Below are positions 44,724 to 53,642 of a stretch of DNA of 64,000 nt, in pieces; the stretch's first letter is position 1; each line of letters opens with the position of its first letter. This stretch comes from Bradyrhizobium amphicarpaeae (GTDB lineage Bacteria; Pseudomonadota; Alphaproteobacteria; Rhizobiales; Xanthobacteraceae). The stretch is from the NCBI RefSeq assembly GCF_002266435.3, contig NZ_CP029426.2:4990001-5054000 (forward strand). Reading direction: 5' to 3'. Made by a program: the position numbers and the translations under genes. The notes under the pieces were generated by a model. It was given only the letters and a program-made list of their open reading frames with translations. It did no database searches and was not told the DNA's origin.

Positions 44724-45611
44724 ATGAATATCCACGCGACAGACACGAAAGCCGTCATCTCAGGTTTCGCTCCGGCCTCGTTGTCGGACAAGGCGACGAC
44801 GTATGCGCTGGACGCGGCAAGGAGCATCGGCCGTTTCGCAATGCGCCGCGTACGCACCGCCGACGTCGTCGATTCCGAATACAACATGACGCACTGGCAG
44901 CGGACGCTGTCGGAAAAGGCCTGGACGAAGACCGCAAGCATCAGCGAATTCCTGGTGCCGAAGAATTCCGCGCAAAGTCTGCGCAAGGTCGACAATCAGA
45001 TTTGCAGGGTCGCCGCCGAAGACTATTACCGCTATCGCGCCAGAGCGCTCGGCGACTTGCTGGCGCGTCACGCCGGCGGCGCCAAGGAGATCGTCGAGCT
45101 CGGCACCGGCTGCGGCATCAACCTGCTCTCGCTCCACCTCAACCATCCCGACTGGAAGCTGCACGGCTTCGATATCGCGCCGAACGGCATCGCCGCGGGC
45201 CGCGAGATCGCTGCACATTTCGGCCTGTCCGACCGGATCTTGCTCGACAGGATCGACCTGACCGACGGCAAGGATCCCAGCTACACGGCGATCCGCGACC
45301 AGGTCGTCTTCACCTATTTCTGCATCGAGCAAATTCCCTACGACGTGCGCAAGGTGGTGGACAACATCATTGCGGCGAGGCCGAAGCGCGTCATCAACAT
45401 CGAGCCGACGACGGAGCTCCTGAATCTCGCAAATCCGCGAGACATGGTCAGCTTCCTCTACATCCGGTCGGTGGACTACCAGACGCAGCTGTTCTCGACG
45501 CTCGACGATTACGAGCGACAGGGCCGCGTCCGCATCCTGGCGCGGGAACGCATGCCGTTCGCGCCGACGATCCACAATGATGGTTTTTTGTATTGCTGGG
45601 AGCCCACATGA
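44724..45611 (+). CDS. SAM-dependent methyltransferase-like protein
   Basis: The 295-residue protein has a Rossmann methyltransferase motif I, KEIVELGTGCGINLLSLHL (about residue 115), the acidic LHGFDIAPNGIAAG of motif II, and QVVFTYFCIEQIPYDV in the motif-IV position. Long N-terminal helices (about 1-100) precede the fold. It follows the flippase with no gap and overlaps the dioxygenase gene by 4 bases. It probably methylates a sugar of the repeat unit; no exact family is recognised. Confidence 0.7.
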   Translation: MNIHATDTKAVISGFAPASLSDKATTYALDAARSIGRFAMRRVRTADVVDSEYNMTHWQRTLSEKAWTKTASISEFLVPKNSAQSLRKVDNQICRVAAEDYYRYRARALGDLLARHAGGAKEIVELGTGCGINLLSLHLNHPDWKLHGFDIAPNGIAAGREIAAHFGLSDRILLDRIDLTDGKDPSYTAIRDQVVFTYFCIEQIPYDVRKVVDNIIAARPKRVINIEPTTELLNLANPRDMVSFLYIRSVDYQTQLFSTLDDYERQGRVRILARERMPFAPTIHNDGFLYCWEPT

Positions 45612-46540
45612 CAACCGTCGATACGACGGCTGATCGGCCTGCCCCGAAGAAGGCGAAGATCAGCCAATTCCGCCGCCTGCTGTGGCACGTCAACCGCACC
45701 GATCTCGGATGGGTGCTGAAGGCTGCCCTGACCAGCCTGCAACTGCCGGCCCGTGCCAAACGGATCGCGTTGCTGAAGCAGCTTCCGACCAAACCCGAGT
45801 GGGCCGAGGCCAGCCGCAAGCTGGAGGCGGATGGCTACGTCGATGTCTCCTCGATCGTCGACCGCGGGCTCGCGGAAGCCGTCGCGTCGTTCGCGGACGG
45901 CAAGGTGAACCGCCTCCAGGAGCTGGTCGGCCGGCAGAGAGAAGGGCACAAATCGTTCTGGGTCAGCCTGCTGGACGAGGATCTCGTCAACGGCGCGTTT
46001 GCCACCGATCATCCGTTCGTCCGCTATGCCCTGCAGCCGGCTGCACTGCGCATCATCGGCGACTTCATGCACGACCTGCCGCAATTGTCGGACGTGGTGC
46101 TGACATTGTCGCAACCCACGCCGAACCAGGCGTTGAGCTTCTCCCAGTTGTGGCATCTCGATCACGACGACAAGCGCGTCTGCAAGCTCTTCATCTATCT
46201 GACCGATGTGCAGGACACTGCCGATGGCCCGTTCACCTTCATCCCGGCCGGGCCGTCAAAGGCGTTCCGCAACTCGCTCAAGAGCCACATGAGCGATGCG
46301 CAGGTTTTTGCCAAAACCGGTCCCGACGCCGTCAAGGAGATGATCGCGCCCCGCCTGTCGTCCTTCATCGTCAACACGGCGCGCTGCCTGCACATGGGAA
46401 GCAGGATCCAGTCGGATCACAGCCGTTTGCTGTACACGGCAACCTACATCCAGCAGCCGCGCATCTTTCCCGAACCGCCGGCGCGTTTCCGCGCGGTCGG
46501 AGCCCTGTCGGACCTCGATCGCACCGTGATGCGGCTCTGA
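45608..46540 (+). CDS. Fe(II)/2-oxoglutarate dioxygenase-like (phytanoyl-CoA hydroxylase type)
   Basis: The 310-residue protein carries WHLDHDDKRVCKLFIYLTDV, where His-x-Asp fits the iron-binding pair of the PhyH-type fold. The later TARCLHMGSRI supplies the distal histidine, and an arginine about ten residues on (DHSRLLYTATYIQQ) could bind 2-oxoglutarate. DGPFTFIPAGPSKAF is also typical of PhyH proteins. It probably hydroxylates a lipid-linked or nucleotide sugar or an acyl chain. It sits between a methyltransferase and a glycan gene, overlapping the first by 4 bases. Confidence 0.75.
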   Translation: MTTVDTTADRPAPKKAKISQFRRLLWHVNRTDLGWVLKAALTSLQLPARAKRIALLKQLPTKPEWAEASRKLEADGYVDVSSIVDRGLAEAVASFADGKVNRLQELVGRQREGHKSFWVSLLDEDLVNGAFATDHPFVRYALQPAALRIIGDFMHDLPQLSDVVLTLSQPTPNQALSFSQLWHLDHDDKRVCKLFIYLTDVQDTADGPFTFIPAGPSKAFRNSLKSHMSDAQVFAKTGPDAVKEMIAPRLSSFIVNTARCLHMGSRIQSDHSRLLYTATYIQQPRIFPEPPARFRAVGALSDLDRTVMRL

Positions 46541-46565
46541 CACGGACCTGCCGGGAGCTGACATC

Positions 46566-47954
46566 TTGCGAATAGGCCTGGTGGTCGATCACCCCAAGCG
46601 TGACCTGCCTGGGGCCGTCATGCTCGGTTACCAACTGGCGCGGCGCGGCGTATCCGTTGCGCTGGTGCCGATGTACGAGCAGGCCGTCGATGTTCCGCGA
46701 CTGGGGCTGGATGCGCTGGTCGTCAACTACGCGCGTCCCGTTAATCTCGACCTGATGCGCAGCTTCGCCAAAGCGGGCCTCGCGCTGTACGTGCTCGATA
46801 CCGAAGGCGGCGTGCTCGCCGAAAAGGGCGGCAACTCGCCGCCGGCGATGGCCGCCCACATCAAGAGCAGCGGCTACGGCGATATCCTGGCAGGCTATTT
46901 CTTCTGGGGCAGCCGGCTGCACGACGCCTTCCTCGCGGCGGGAACCATGAAGCCGGAGCAGCTTCACCTCACCGGATGCCCGCGCTTCGATTTCGCGGCC
47001 CCGCACTGGCGCGCGCTGCTCGACGGCGAACCGCGCGGCTATCTGCTCGTCAACGCCAACTTCCCGCTGGTCAATTCACGCTTCACCGGCAAGCCGGGCG
47101 GCGAACGCGAAGCGATGGTGCGCGCGGGCTGGGACGGCGCCTATGTCGATCGCTTCATCGCGGACCTGAAGCAGGTCTTCGCCAATTATCTCGTCGAAAT
47201 CGACCGGCTCGCCACCGCGCGGCCCGATCGCAACATTCTCTTGCGACCTCACCCCTTCGAAAGCGAGGACGTCTATCGCAACGCGCTCTCGCGCCACGCC
47301 AACGTTTTGATCGACGGCACTGGCAGCGTGCTCGACCGCATCCGCAACGCGGCCGCGGTGATCCATCTCAACTGCGGGACGGCCGTCGAATCGGTCTTGC
47401 TGGGAAAGCTGCCGCTGCAGCTCGAATATCTGAACACGCCGACCACTGCCGGCCATGCCGCGCTGCCCGCGCGCGTGAGCCGGCCCGTCGCCTCGTTCGA
47501 AGAGCTGCTCGGCGCGATCGATCACATCGAGCGCGAGACCGAAACCTTCGATTTCGCCCGCGTTCACGCCGCCGACATCGAGGCCTTTTTCCATCTCAAT
47601 GACGGAAAGGCCGCCGAACGGGTCGCCGACGTCCTGACCAGCGCAGCGAGCTCGCACCGGCCCTACGTCTCGCTGCTCGCGACCGTGAAGGGAACGCGTG
47701 CCCAGCCGAGCCTTGGCCAGATCGTCAAAGGGACCGCCAGCGCTGCGCTCGGCTCGGCCGTCACCGAGCGGCTGCGCAGCCAGTTCAATCCGGCCCGGCG
47801 CGACAAGCGAATCGCACCGCCCTTCGTCCAGACCCTGCTTCATCGCATCGCCGCCCACGATCAGGCGAAGCCGTCTCAATTTACCGCAAGACGTGCGCAT
47901 TGCGCGACGACCGGCTTGCCGCTTGCAAGTATTGCGATCGAACACGCCCGATAG
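46566..47954 (+). CDS. surface carbohydrate biosynthesis protein (glycosyltransferase-like)
   Basis: The 462-residue protein begins IGLVVDHPKRDLPGAVMLGYQLARRG and contains LRPHPFESEDVYRN, NAAAVIHLNCGTAVESVLLGKLPLQLEYLN and TTAGHAALPARVSRPV. These are features of a family often found in polysaccharide loci near CMP-nonulosonate genes and probably of glycosyltransferase-B fold. It may transfer legionaminic acid or the block A acid, but direct evidence is lacking. The TTG start follows GGGAG at about 9 bases. It ends 4 bases before the next gene. Confidence 0.68.
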   Translation: MRIGLVVDHPKRDLPGAVMLGYQLARRGVSVALVPMYEQAVDVPRLGLDALVVNYARPVNLDLMRSFAKAGLALYVLDTEGGVLAEKGGNSPPAMAAHIKSSGYGDILAGYFFWGSRLHDAFLAAGTMKPEQLHLTGCPRFDFAAPHWRALLDGEPRGYLLVNANFPLVNSRFTGKPGGEREAMVRAGWDGAYVDRFIADLKQVFANYLVEIDRLATARPDRNILLRPHPFESEDVYRNALSRHANVLIDGTGSVLDRIRNAAAVIHLNCGTAVESVLLGKLPLQLEYLNTPTTAGHAALPARVSRPVASFEELLGAIDHIERETETFDFARVHAADIEAFFHLNDGKAAERVADVLTSAASSHRPYVSLLATVKGTRAQPSLGQIVKGTASAALGSAVTERLRSQFNPARRDKRIAPPFVQTLLHRIAAHDQAKPSQFTARRAHCATTGLPLASIAIEHAR

Positions 47955-47958
47955 AGCC

Positions 47959-49362
47959 ATGGCCGCACCCGCAAAGACGATTCTCATCACCACGCTCGCC
48001 GAATACCAGACCCGGTTCTGGATTCCGGTCGCGCAACGGTTGCGCGCGGCAGGCCATGATGTCGAGTTGCTCGCCTTCGACGATCGCAGCGCGGAGATGT
48101 CGACGGCCGAAGGCGTTCCGGTCACGAACATGTATCGCGAGGGCCTCAAGGCCGGCCCCTCGCCCGACGACCGCACGGCTTTCAACGCGCGGGTCGCAGC
48201 CTACGGGCTCCACGGAACCAATTTCCTGTTCAGCCATGAGCGTTTCACTTTCGGCATCCGCGACACCGCGGCACTGCGCCGGCGCTTCATGATCTACGCC
48301 AATGCAATGGAGACAGTGCTCGACCGGCTGGAGCGGCAAGGCAAGCGCGCCGAGCTGGTGCAGGAACTCGGCGGATTCCTCTCGGTCCTCGCGAGCTTCT
48401 ACGCCGCCAGGCGGCGCAACATCCGCAACTGGTTCATCGAGCCCTCGTTCTTTCGCGGCCGGATGTACTTCACACCTGACAGCCTTGCTGCGCCCGACGT
48501 GATGCCGGCGCCGGCGGACGCCGTCTCCCCTGAGGTTCGCGCCTATCTCGACGAGACGCTGACGCAGCGCGCGATCGTCATTCCCAAGAAGGATCAGCAC
48601 CATTATTCCGCGGCCTTCAAGAAGGTCGTCAATTTGCGCAACGCGCGCCGCCTCACCGAAAAGCTGTGGGACCAGTTCGCGCTCGGCAAGCACCAGGAGT
48701 TCGGGCACAATCTGCGTCATGCCCGGGTGCACGCCGCGATGGCGCTCAACGCGACGCGGCTGCGCACGCTCTACAAGCCGATCCCCGAGGCACCCTTCGT
48801 CTATTATCCGTTCCACGTTCCGGCCGACATGGCGCTGACACTGCGCTCGCCGGACTATCTCGACCAGGTCGCGACCGTCGACTTCCTGCTGCGCACGATC
48901 CCGGATTCGCATGTGCTCGTGGTGAAAGAGCATCCCGCCCAGATCGGTGCGATCGCGGCTTCCCGGCTGTTCGAGCTCGCGCGCCGGTTCGACAATTTCG
49001 TGCTGCTGCCGCCGCAGACCAACAATTACACCGTGCTCAATCGCGCCGATGCGATCATCTCCGTCAACAGCAAATCGGGCGCCGAGGCGCTGCTGCTCGG
49101 CAAGCCGGTCGTGGTGATGGGGGATGCGTTCTACCGCTCCTGCCCGCTGGTGTATGCGGTCGACCGTCTGGCCGATGTGCCCGCACGGCTGCGGGAGGCA
49201 CTCTCCGCCGGCCCGTTCGATCCGGCCAAAGGCGCGCCCTATTTCGAATCCGCCTGGCGCCGGTCTTATCCGGGCGAGCTCTATATCAGCGATCCCAAGC
49301 TGCTGGACATTTTTGCGGCCACCTTGCGCGCGGCGATCGCCGAGCCGGCCGGCGTGAACTGA
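47959..49362 (+). CDS. capsular polysaccharide biosynthesis protein (KpsS/Capsule_synth-like)
   Basis: The 467-residue protein resembles the KpsS/KpsC-type transferases. The C-terminal half has VYYPFHVPADMALTLRSP, VLVVKEHPAQIGA, FVLLPPQTNNYTVLNRADAIISVNSKSGAEALLLGKPVVVMGDAFY, the family's nucleotide-binding region. KpsS/KpsC enzymes use CMP-Kdo, so this is a strong candidate for transferring a CMP-activated acid made in blocks A or C. ATG 47959 follows a stop by 4 bases; longer upstream frames overlap the previous gene. Confidence 0.75.
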   Translation: MAAPAKTILITTLAEYQTRFWIPVAQRLRAAGHDVELLAFDDRSAEMSTAEGVPVTNMYREGLKAGPSPDDRTAFNARVAAYGLHGTNFLFSHERFTFGIRDTAALRRRFMIYANAMETVLDRLERQGKRAELVQELGGFLSVLASFYAARRRNIRNWFIEPSFFRGRMYFTPDSLAAPDVMPAPADAVSPEVRAYLDETLTQRAIVIPKKDQHHYSAAFKKVVNLRNARRLTEKLWDQFALGKHQEFGHNLRHARVHAAMALNATRLRTLYKPIPEAPFVYYPFHVPADMALTLRSPDYLDQVATVDFLLRTIPDSHVLVVKEHPAQIGAIAASRLFELARRFDNFVLLPPQTNNYTVLNRADAIISVNSKSGAEALLLGKPVVVMGDAFYRSCPLVYAVDRLADVPARLREALSAGPFDPAKGAPYFESAWRRSYPGELYISDPKLLDIFAATLRAAIAEPAGVN

Positions 49363-49373
49363 ACGGACCCGTC

Positions 49374-50123
49374 ATGCCGCTTGTCTCGATCATCACACCG
49401 TCCTGGAATGTCGAAGGCCTGATCGAGGAGACGATCCGCTCGGTGCAAAACCAAACCTTCGCCGATTGGGAGCTCCTGATCGCGGACGACTGCTCGACCG
49501 ACCGGACGCCGGCGATCATCGCCGGCATCGGCGAGCGCGACCCGCGCGTCAAGCTGATCCGGATGCCGAAGAACGGCGGCCCGGCGCTGGCGCGGCAAGC
49601 GTCGATCGACGCCGCGCAGGGCCGCTATCTCGCCTTCCTCGACAGCGACGATCTGTGGCTGCCCGAGAAGCTGGAGCGGCAGCTTGCCTTCGCGAAGGCA
49701 AAGCAGGCCGCGCTCAGCTACACCGCCTTCCGCCGCATCAACGAGGCCAACACCGTCACCGGACGGCTGATCGAGGTGCCGGCCTCGCTCACCTATGGCC
49801 AGCTCCTGGAGAACACCGCGATCGCGACGCTGACCGCGATGGTCGACCGCGAGATATCAGGCCCAATCGCGATGAAGAACGAGGGCTACGATGATTTCTG
49901 TCTGTGGCTCTCGGTCCTCAAGCGCGGCCACACCGCTTACGGCCTCAACGAGGATCTCGCGCGCTATCGCGTCAGGGGCTCCTCGGTCTCCAGCCGGCCG
50001 GCACGCTCGGCCAAATGGGTCTGGCAGATCTACCGCAATGTCGAGCACCTCTCCCTGATCAAATCGGCCTGGTGTTTTGCCCATTGGGCTACGCGGGCCT
50101 GGCTGAAACGGCGGGCGTTCTAG
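49374..50123 (+). CDS. family 2 glycosyltransferase
   Basis: The 249-residue protein is a GT-A enzyme: VSIITPSWNVEGLIEETIRSV, LIADDCSTDRT, the DXD-type AFLDSDDLWLPEKLERQ, and MKNEGYDDFCLWLSVL as the acceptor-side acidic segment. It should add one sugar to a lipid-linked intermediate on the cytoplasmic face. It is the last gene of the 43.2-50.1 kb co-directional run before a 112-base gap. Confidence 0.88.
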   Translation: MPLVSIITPSWNVEGLIEETIRSVQNQTFADWELLIADDCSTDRTPAIIAGIGERDPRVKLIRMPKNGGPALARQASIDAAQGRYLAFLDSDDLWLPEKLERQLAFAKAKQAALSYTAFRRINEANTVTGRLIEVPASLTYGQLLENTAIATLTAMVDREISGPIAMKNEGYDDFCLWLSVLKRGHTAYGLNEDLARYRVRGSSVSSRPARSAKWVWQIYRNVEHLSLIKSAWCFAHWATRAWLKRRAF

Positions 50124-50182
50124 CGCGGATCGCCGCCCGCCAGCGCCCTTCAGGCGCGCGCTGCTGGGGCTGCAAATGAACA

Positions 50183-50211
50183 TTGCGACCCGGGCCGGTT
50201 GTCTCTAGTCT
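50183..50211 (+). promoter_or_regulatory. candidate promoter of the GT-C/GtrB pair
   Basis: TTGCGA (50183-50188) and TAGTCT (50206-50211) have a 17-base spacer and lie 25 bases before the GTG start at 50236, which itself has a good GGAGG. It fits a new transcript after the glycosyltransferase run. Confidence 0.45.
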
Positions 50212-50235
50212 GCCCCTGATCGGAGGGGGCTTTGC

Positions 50236-51714
50236 GTGTACAATCAAGGTGTTATTCCACTGGCAGCGCGTCCCCACGCCGATCGCCGGGCCTGGATTGG
50301 CTGGGCGCTATGCAGCCTGTTTCCGGCAATTTTTCTGCTGCTTCTGTTCGCGCTCACTTCGCTGAGTGCGCCCGAGCATGACGACTTCTGCTTCGCTGAA
50401 CTGTATGTGCAACACGGCTTCGTCCAGACCGTGTCGATCTTCTATCATGGCCAATCGGGCCGGATCCTCGCCCTGTGGCTGACCCAGGTTCCGCCGGCGA
50501 TCTCTGCGGCGACCGGTGTCAGCTTGCTGTTGACCTATTCACTGACGATGGCCATGAGCGCCGCGCTGTTCCTGGCCGGCATGGCGATTGCCATGGTCAG
50601 GGCTTGGCCGCGCACTTCCGCCCTGCAACTGACCTTCCTCACGCTTGCCTTCGCGAGCGCCACGGTCAGCGCGGCGCCGAGCGTCCGGGATCTGCTCTAT
50701 TGGCTGTCGGCCGTGACTTGCTACGTCCCGCCCGCCGTGGTCACGATCCTGATCCTCGGAGAGTGCATCCGCGCACTCGAAGGGCAATCCGGCTTCTCGT
50801 GGACGCTCAGCCTATCGATGGCGCTAGGCGGCTTTGCGGCTTCGCTGTGCAACGAATTTACCGGGGCATGGCTGCTGCTGATCGTTTCGGCCTCGCTGGG
50901 TGCGCGCCATTTTTTCGGCCAACAACGTCAGATCGGGCATCACGTTCTGATTGCCGCCGCCATTGCCGTCGGCTGGATCATCGTCGTCTCCGCCAGCGGT
51001 AACAGCACGCGCATGGAGCAGCTCCCGAACGGTGGGCACGCGATCTCGTCCGTTCTCCAGGCACTGATCGATTCGCTCACTGGCCTCGGCCGCTTCCTGC
51101 GAGAGCCCGCCATCCTCGTCTGGCTCGGCGCGGTCGGCCTCATTGCGTTGACCGAGCCTGCTCCAGCGCCGGCAGCGCCGCAAAAGCGCAGGCTACTGGC
51201 TCTCGGTACGATCGCGATCTGCCTGGCGTGCTGCTATTTTGAATATTTCGCCCATCGCTATGCGACGGGCATGCGGCTCGTCGAAAGAGCGCAGAACCAG
51301 GCCTTGATCCTGCTGCTGTTCGGATCGACGCTGGGCGTCAGGCTGCTCGTCGGCGCCTACCGCGCGCAACTGCGCGAACGCATTGCACGCAGCGCGCTTC
51401 GCGGCCTGCTCGGCCCGGTCGGGATGCCCGCGAGCCTGACGATGCTCACGATCGCCTCGCTGTGCCTGAGCTCGACGGGAAGCCAGCTGCGTTCCCAATG
51501 GCAGGGCCTGTATCCCTACTGGCGGGAGAGCGCCGATCGGCATGCCCTCCTGACGACGAGCCCCGAGCCGGTTGTCGTGATCCCGCGGCACAAATGGACG
51601 CCGTCTCTGCTGATGACCGCCGATGTGACGGCCAACGCCGACAGATTGCCGAACGACTGCATCGCCAGATACTACCACAAATCCGCCGTCTACGGCGCCG
51701 ACACACCGCGATGA
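50236..51714 (+). CDS. polytopic membrane protein, likely GT-C-type glycosyltransferase
   Basis: The 492-residue protein has about eleven membrane segments. Just after the first, an extracytoplasmic loop carries APEHDDFCFAELYVQHGF, an acidic pair where GT-C enzymes place their catalytic aspartate. This resembles the DUF6056/GtrS-like group. Its downstream neighbour makes polyprenyl-phosphate sugar, so it probably uses that donor to add a side branch in the periplasm. GTG 50236 has GGAGG 9 bases upstream. Confidence 0.65.
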   Translation: MYNQGVIPLAARPHADRRAWIGWALCSLFPAIFLLLLFALTSLSAPEHDDFCFAELYVQHGFVQTVSIFYHGQSGRILALWLTQVPPAISAATGVSLLLTYSLTMAMSAALFLAGMAIAMVRAWPRTSALQLTFLTLAFASATVSAAPSVRDLLYWLSAVTCYVPPAVVTILILGECIRALEGQSGFSWTLSLSMALGGFAASLCNEFTGAWLLLIVSASLGARHFFGQQRQIGHHVLIAAAIAVGWIIVVSASGNSTRMEQLPNGGHAISSVLQALIDSLTGLGRFLREPAILVWLGAVGLIALTEPAPAPAAPQKRRLLALGTIAICLACCYFEYFAHRYATGMRLVERAQNQALILLLFGSTLGVRLLVGAYRAQLRERIARSALRGLLGPVGMPASLTMLTIASLCLSSTGSQLRSQWQGLYPYWRESADRHALLTTSPEPVVVIPRHKWTPSLLMTADVTANADRLPNDCIARYYHKSAVYGADTPR

Positions 51715-51742
51715 CCATTTGCCCTGCTTCAGAGATGCGAAC

Positions 51743-52705
51743 GTGAAAACAATCAGCGTCATCACGCCCTGTTACAACGAAGAGCTCAACGTCAGGGATT
51801 GCTACGAGGCGATCCGGAAGATCTTCGACGGCGAACTCCGAGGCTATCAGCGCGAGCACATCTTCTGCGACAACGCCTCCGACGATCGCACCATGGAGAT
51901 CCTGCGCGAGATCGCAGCACAGGATCCGGCGGTGAAGATCATCGTCAATGCACGCAACTTTGGACCGCTCCGCAACACCTTCAACGGCGTGATGGCCTCG
52001 CGCGGCGATGCCGTCCTGCTGTTCATGCCGGCGGACCTTCAGGATCCGCCGGAATTGCTTCCCGAATTCGTCAAGCTGTGGGAGGCCGGCTACGAGATCG
52101 TCTACGGCATCCGCGCCGTGCGCGAGGAAAGCCGTCTGATGCGCGGGCTCCGCAACGTCTACTACCGCGTCCTGACCCGGTTCTCCGAGCTCAAGGTGCC
52201 TCCGGGAGTCGGTGACTTCCAACTCGTCGACAGGCGCGTTGTCGAGGCCATGCGTCACGTCCGTGACGCCTATCCATTCATGCGAATGATGACGTTCGAA
52301 TGCGGCGGTCGCATGATCGGCGTGCCCTACACCTGGCGCGAGCGCAAGAAAGGGTTTTCGAAGAACCGCGCCAGCGCGCTGATCGATCAGGGCCTCAACG
52401 GGCTGGTGTCCTTCACCACCGCGCCAGTCCGATTCGGCCTGCTCGCGGGCTTCCTGATCTCGGCCGTGAGCATCGCATACGCGATCGTCAACTTCATCAT
52501 CGGCCTGGTGCTTTATCAGAAGCTCGCCGAACCCGGCATCCTCACGCTGATCGTCGCCATGTTCTTCTTCGGTGGCGTACAGCTGTTCTTCATGGGCATG
52601 ATCGGCGAGTACGTTCTCGCGATCTACGGACAAGTGCGCGAGAAGCCCGTGGTCTTCGAGCGCGAGCGCGTCAATTTCGACCCCTCCCCGCCGCCCGGCG
52701 CGTGA
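51743..52705 (+). CDS. GtrB-type polyprenyl-phosphate glycosyltransferase
   Basis: The 320-residue protein has a DPM/GtrB-like catalytic domain (ISVITPCYNEELNVRDCYEAI, DNASDDRT, LFMPADLQDPPELLPEF with the DXD-like acidic site) and two C-terminal membrane segments (about residues 235-300). GtrB enzymes make undecaprenyl-phosphate sugar on the cytoplasmic side. No GtrA flippase gene is next to it. The GTG 51743 start matches family N-termini. It ends 13 bases before the convergent transketolase gene. Confidence 0.87.
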   Translation: MKTISVITPCYNEELNVRDCYEAIRKIFDGELRGYQREHIFCDNASDDRTMEILREIAAQDPAVKIIVNARNFGPLRNTFNGVMASRGDAVLLFMPADLQDPPELLPEFVKLWEAGYEIVYGIRAVREESRLMRGLRNVYYRVLTRFSELKVPPGVGDFQLVDRRVVEAMRHVRDAYPFMRMMTFECGGRMIGVPYTWRERKKGFSKNRASALIDQGLNGLVSFTTAPVRFGLLAGFLISAVSIAYAIVNFIIGLVLYQKLAEPGILTLIVAMFFFGGVQLFFMGMIGEYVLAIYGQVREKPVVFERERVNFDPSPPPGA

Positions 52706-52718
52706 TGCGCAGGCGGCG

Positions 52719-53642
52719 TCAGCGCTTCGCCAGCGATTGCTCGATTCGCGCGACGATCGCCTGAGCCGAGAGGTCGGCGGCATCGAGCAGCGCCTCGCGC
52801 GACCCCGCACTCGAGGTCTTGCCGCCCTGCTCCGGAATGCCGAGGCCTGTGACCGGCGGTCGCCGCGCATCGCCGGCGAATAGGCCGGCGACCAGGCTGA
52901 ACAGGCCGCCGCGCAAGATGTGCTCTTCCAGAGTCACGATGAGCGAGGCGTCGCGCACGGCGTCGCGGATAGCGGCCTCGTCGAGCGGCTTCAGACATGA
53001 GACGCTGACGACACCGACGTCCCTGCCGCGCCCGGCGAGTTCGCCGGCAGCCTCCAGCGCGCGGGAGGCGATCGGCCCGGACGCGAGGATGACGACCTCG
53101 CGTCCCTCACGCAGCACACGCGGCTTGCGCAGGTCGGTCACGGCGGTGCCGAGATTCGGCTCCCCCTGACGGCTGAGCCGCAAGTAAGAGGGCTTGCCGC
53201 TTGTCGCGATCAGACGCGTCGCAGCCCGCACCTCCATGGGATCGCAGGGCACGAACACCTCGATGCCCGGGAGCATCGACATGATCCCTGCGTCCTCCAG
53301 CGCGTGGTGGGTGTAACCTTGGCTGCCATAGGCATAGCCGGCGCCGACCGCCACGACCTTGACGTCGGCACCGTGGTAGCAGACGTCGTTGCGGAGCTGC
53401 TCGAGGCAGCGCAACGTCGGGAAATTGCCGATCGAGTAGATGAAGACGGTCTTGCCCGACAGCGCAATGCCGGCGGCTATCCCCGCCATGTTCTGCTCGG
53501 CAACGCCGACATTGAGATAGCGATCAGGAAACTTCGCCGCGAAAGGCTCCAGCACGGAGTAGCCGAGATCGCCGCAGAGCAGCCAGATGTCGGGGTTTTC
53601 GCTTGCGGCCTGCGACAGGCTCTCGATGAACGTCGTCCTCAT
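52719..53642 (-). CDS. transketolase, C-terminal subunit
   Basis: The 307-residue protein contains the pyrimidine-binding and C-terminal domains of transketolase: NVGVAEQNMAGIAAGIALSGK with the catalytic glutamate, CYHGADVKVVAVGAGYAYG, and the later VILASGPIASRALEA. It works with the adjacent N-terminal subunit as a split, thiamine-diphosphate-dependent two-carbon transferase. Location beside CDP-sugar genes suggests a role in making a branched or extended sugar rather than in central metabolism. The two genes overlap by 4 bases. Confidence 0.87.
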   Translation of the reverse strand: MRTTFIESLSQAASENPDIWLLCGDLGYSVLEPFAAKFPDRYLNVGVAEQNMAGIAAGIALSGKTVFIYSIGNFPTLRCLEQLRNDVCYHGADVKVVAVGAGYAYGSQGYTHHALEDAGIMSMLPGIEVFVPCDPMEVRAATRLIATSGKPSYLRLSRQGEPNLGTAVTDLRKPRVLREGREVVILASGPIASRALEAAGELAGRGRDVGVVSVSCLKPLDEAAIRDAVRDASLIVTLEEHILRGGLFSLVAGLFAGDARRPPVTGLGIPEQGGKTSSAGSREALLDAADLSAQAIVARIEQSLAKR

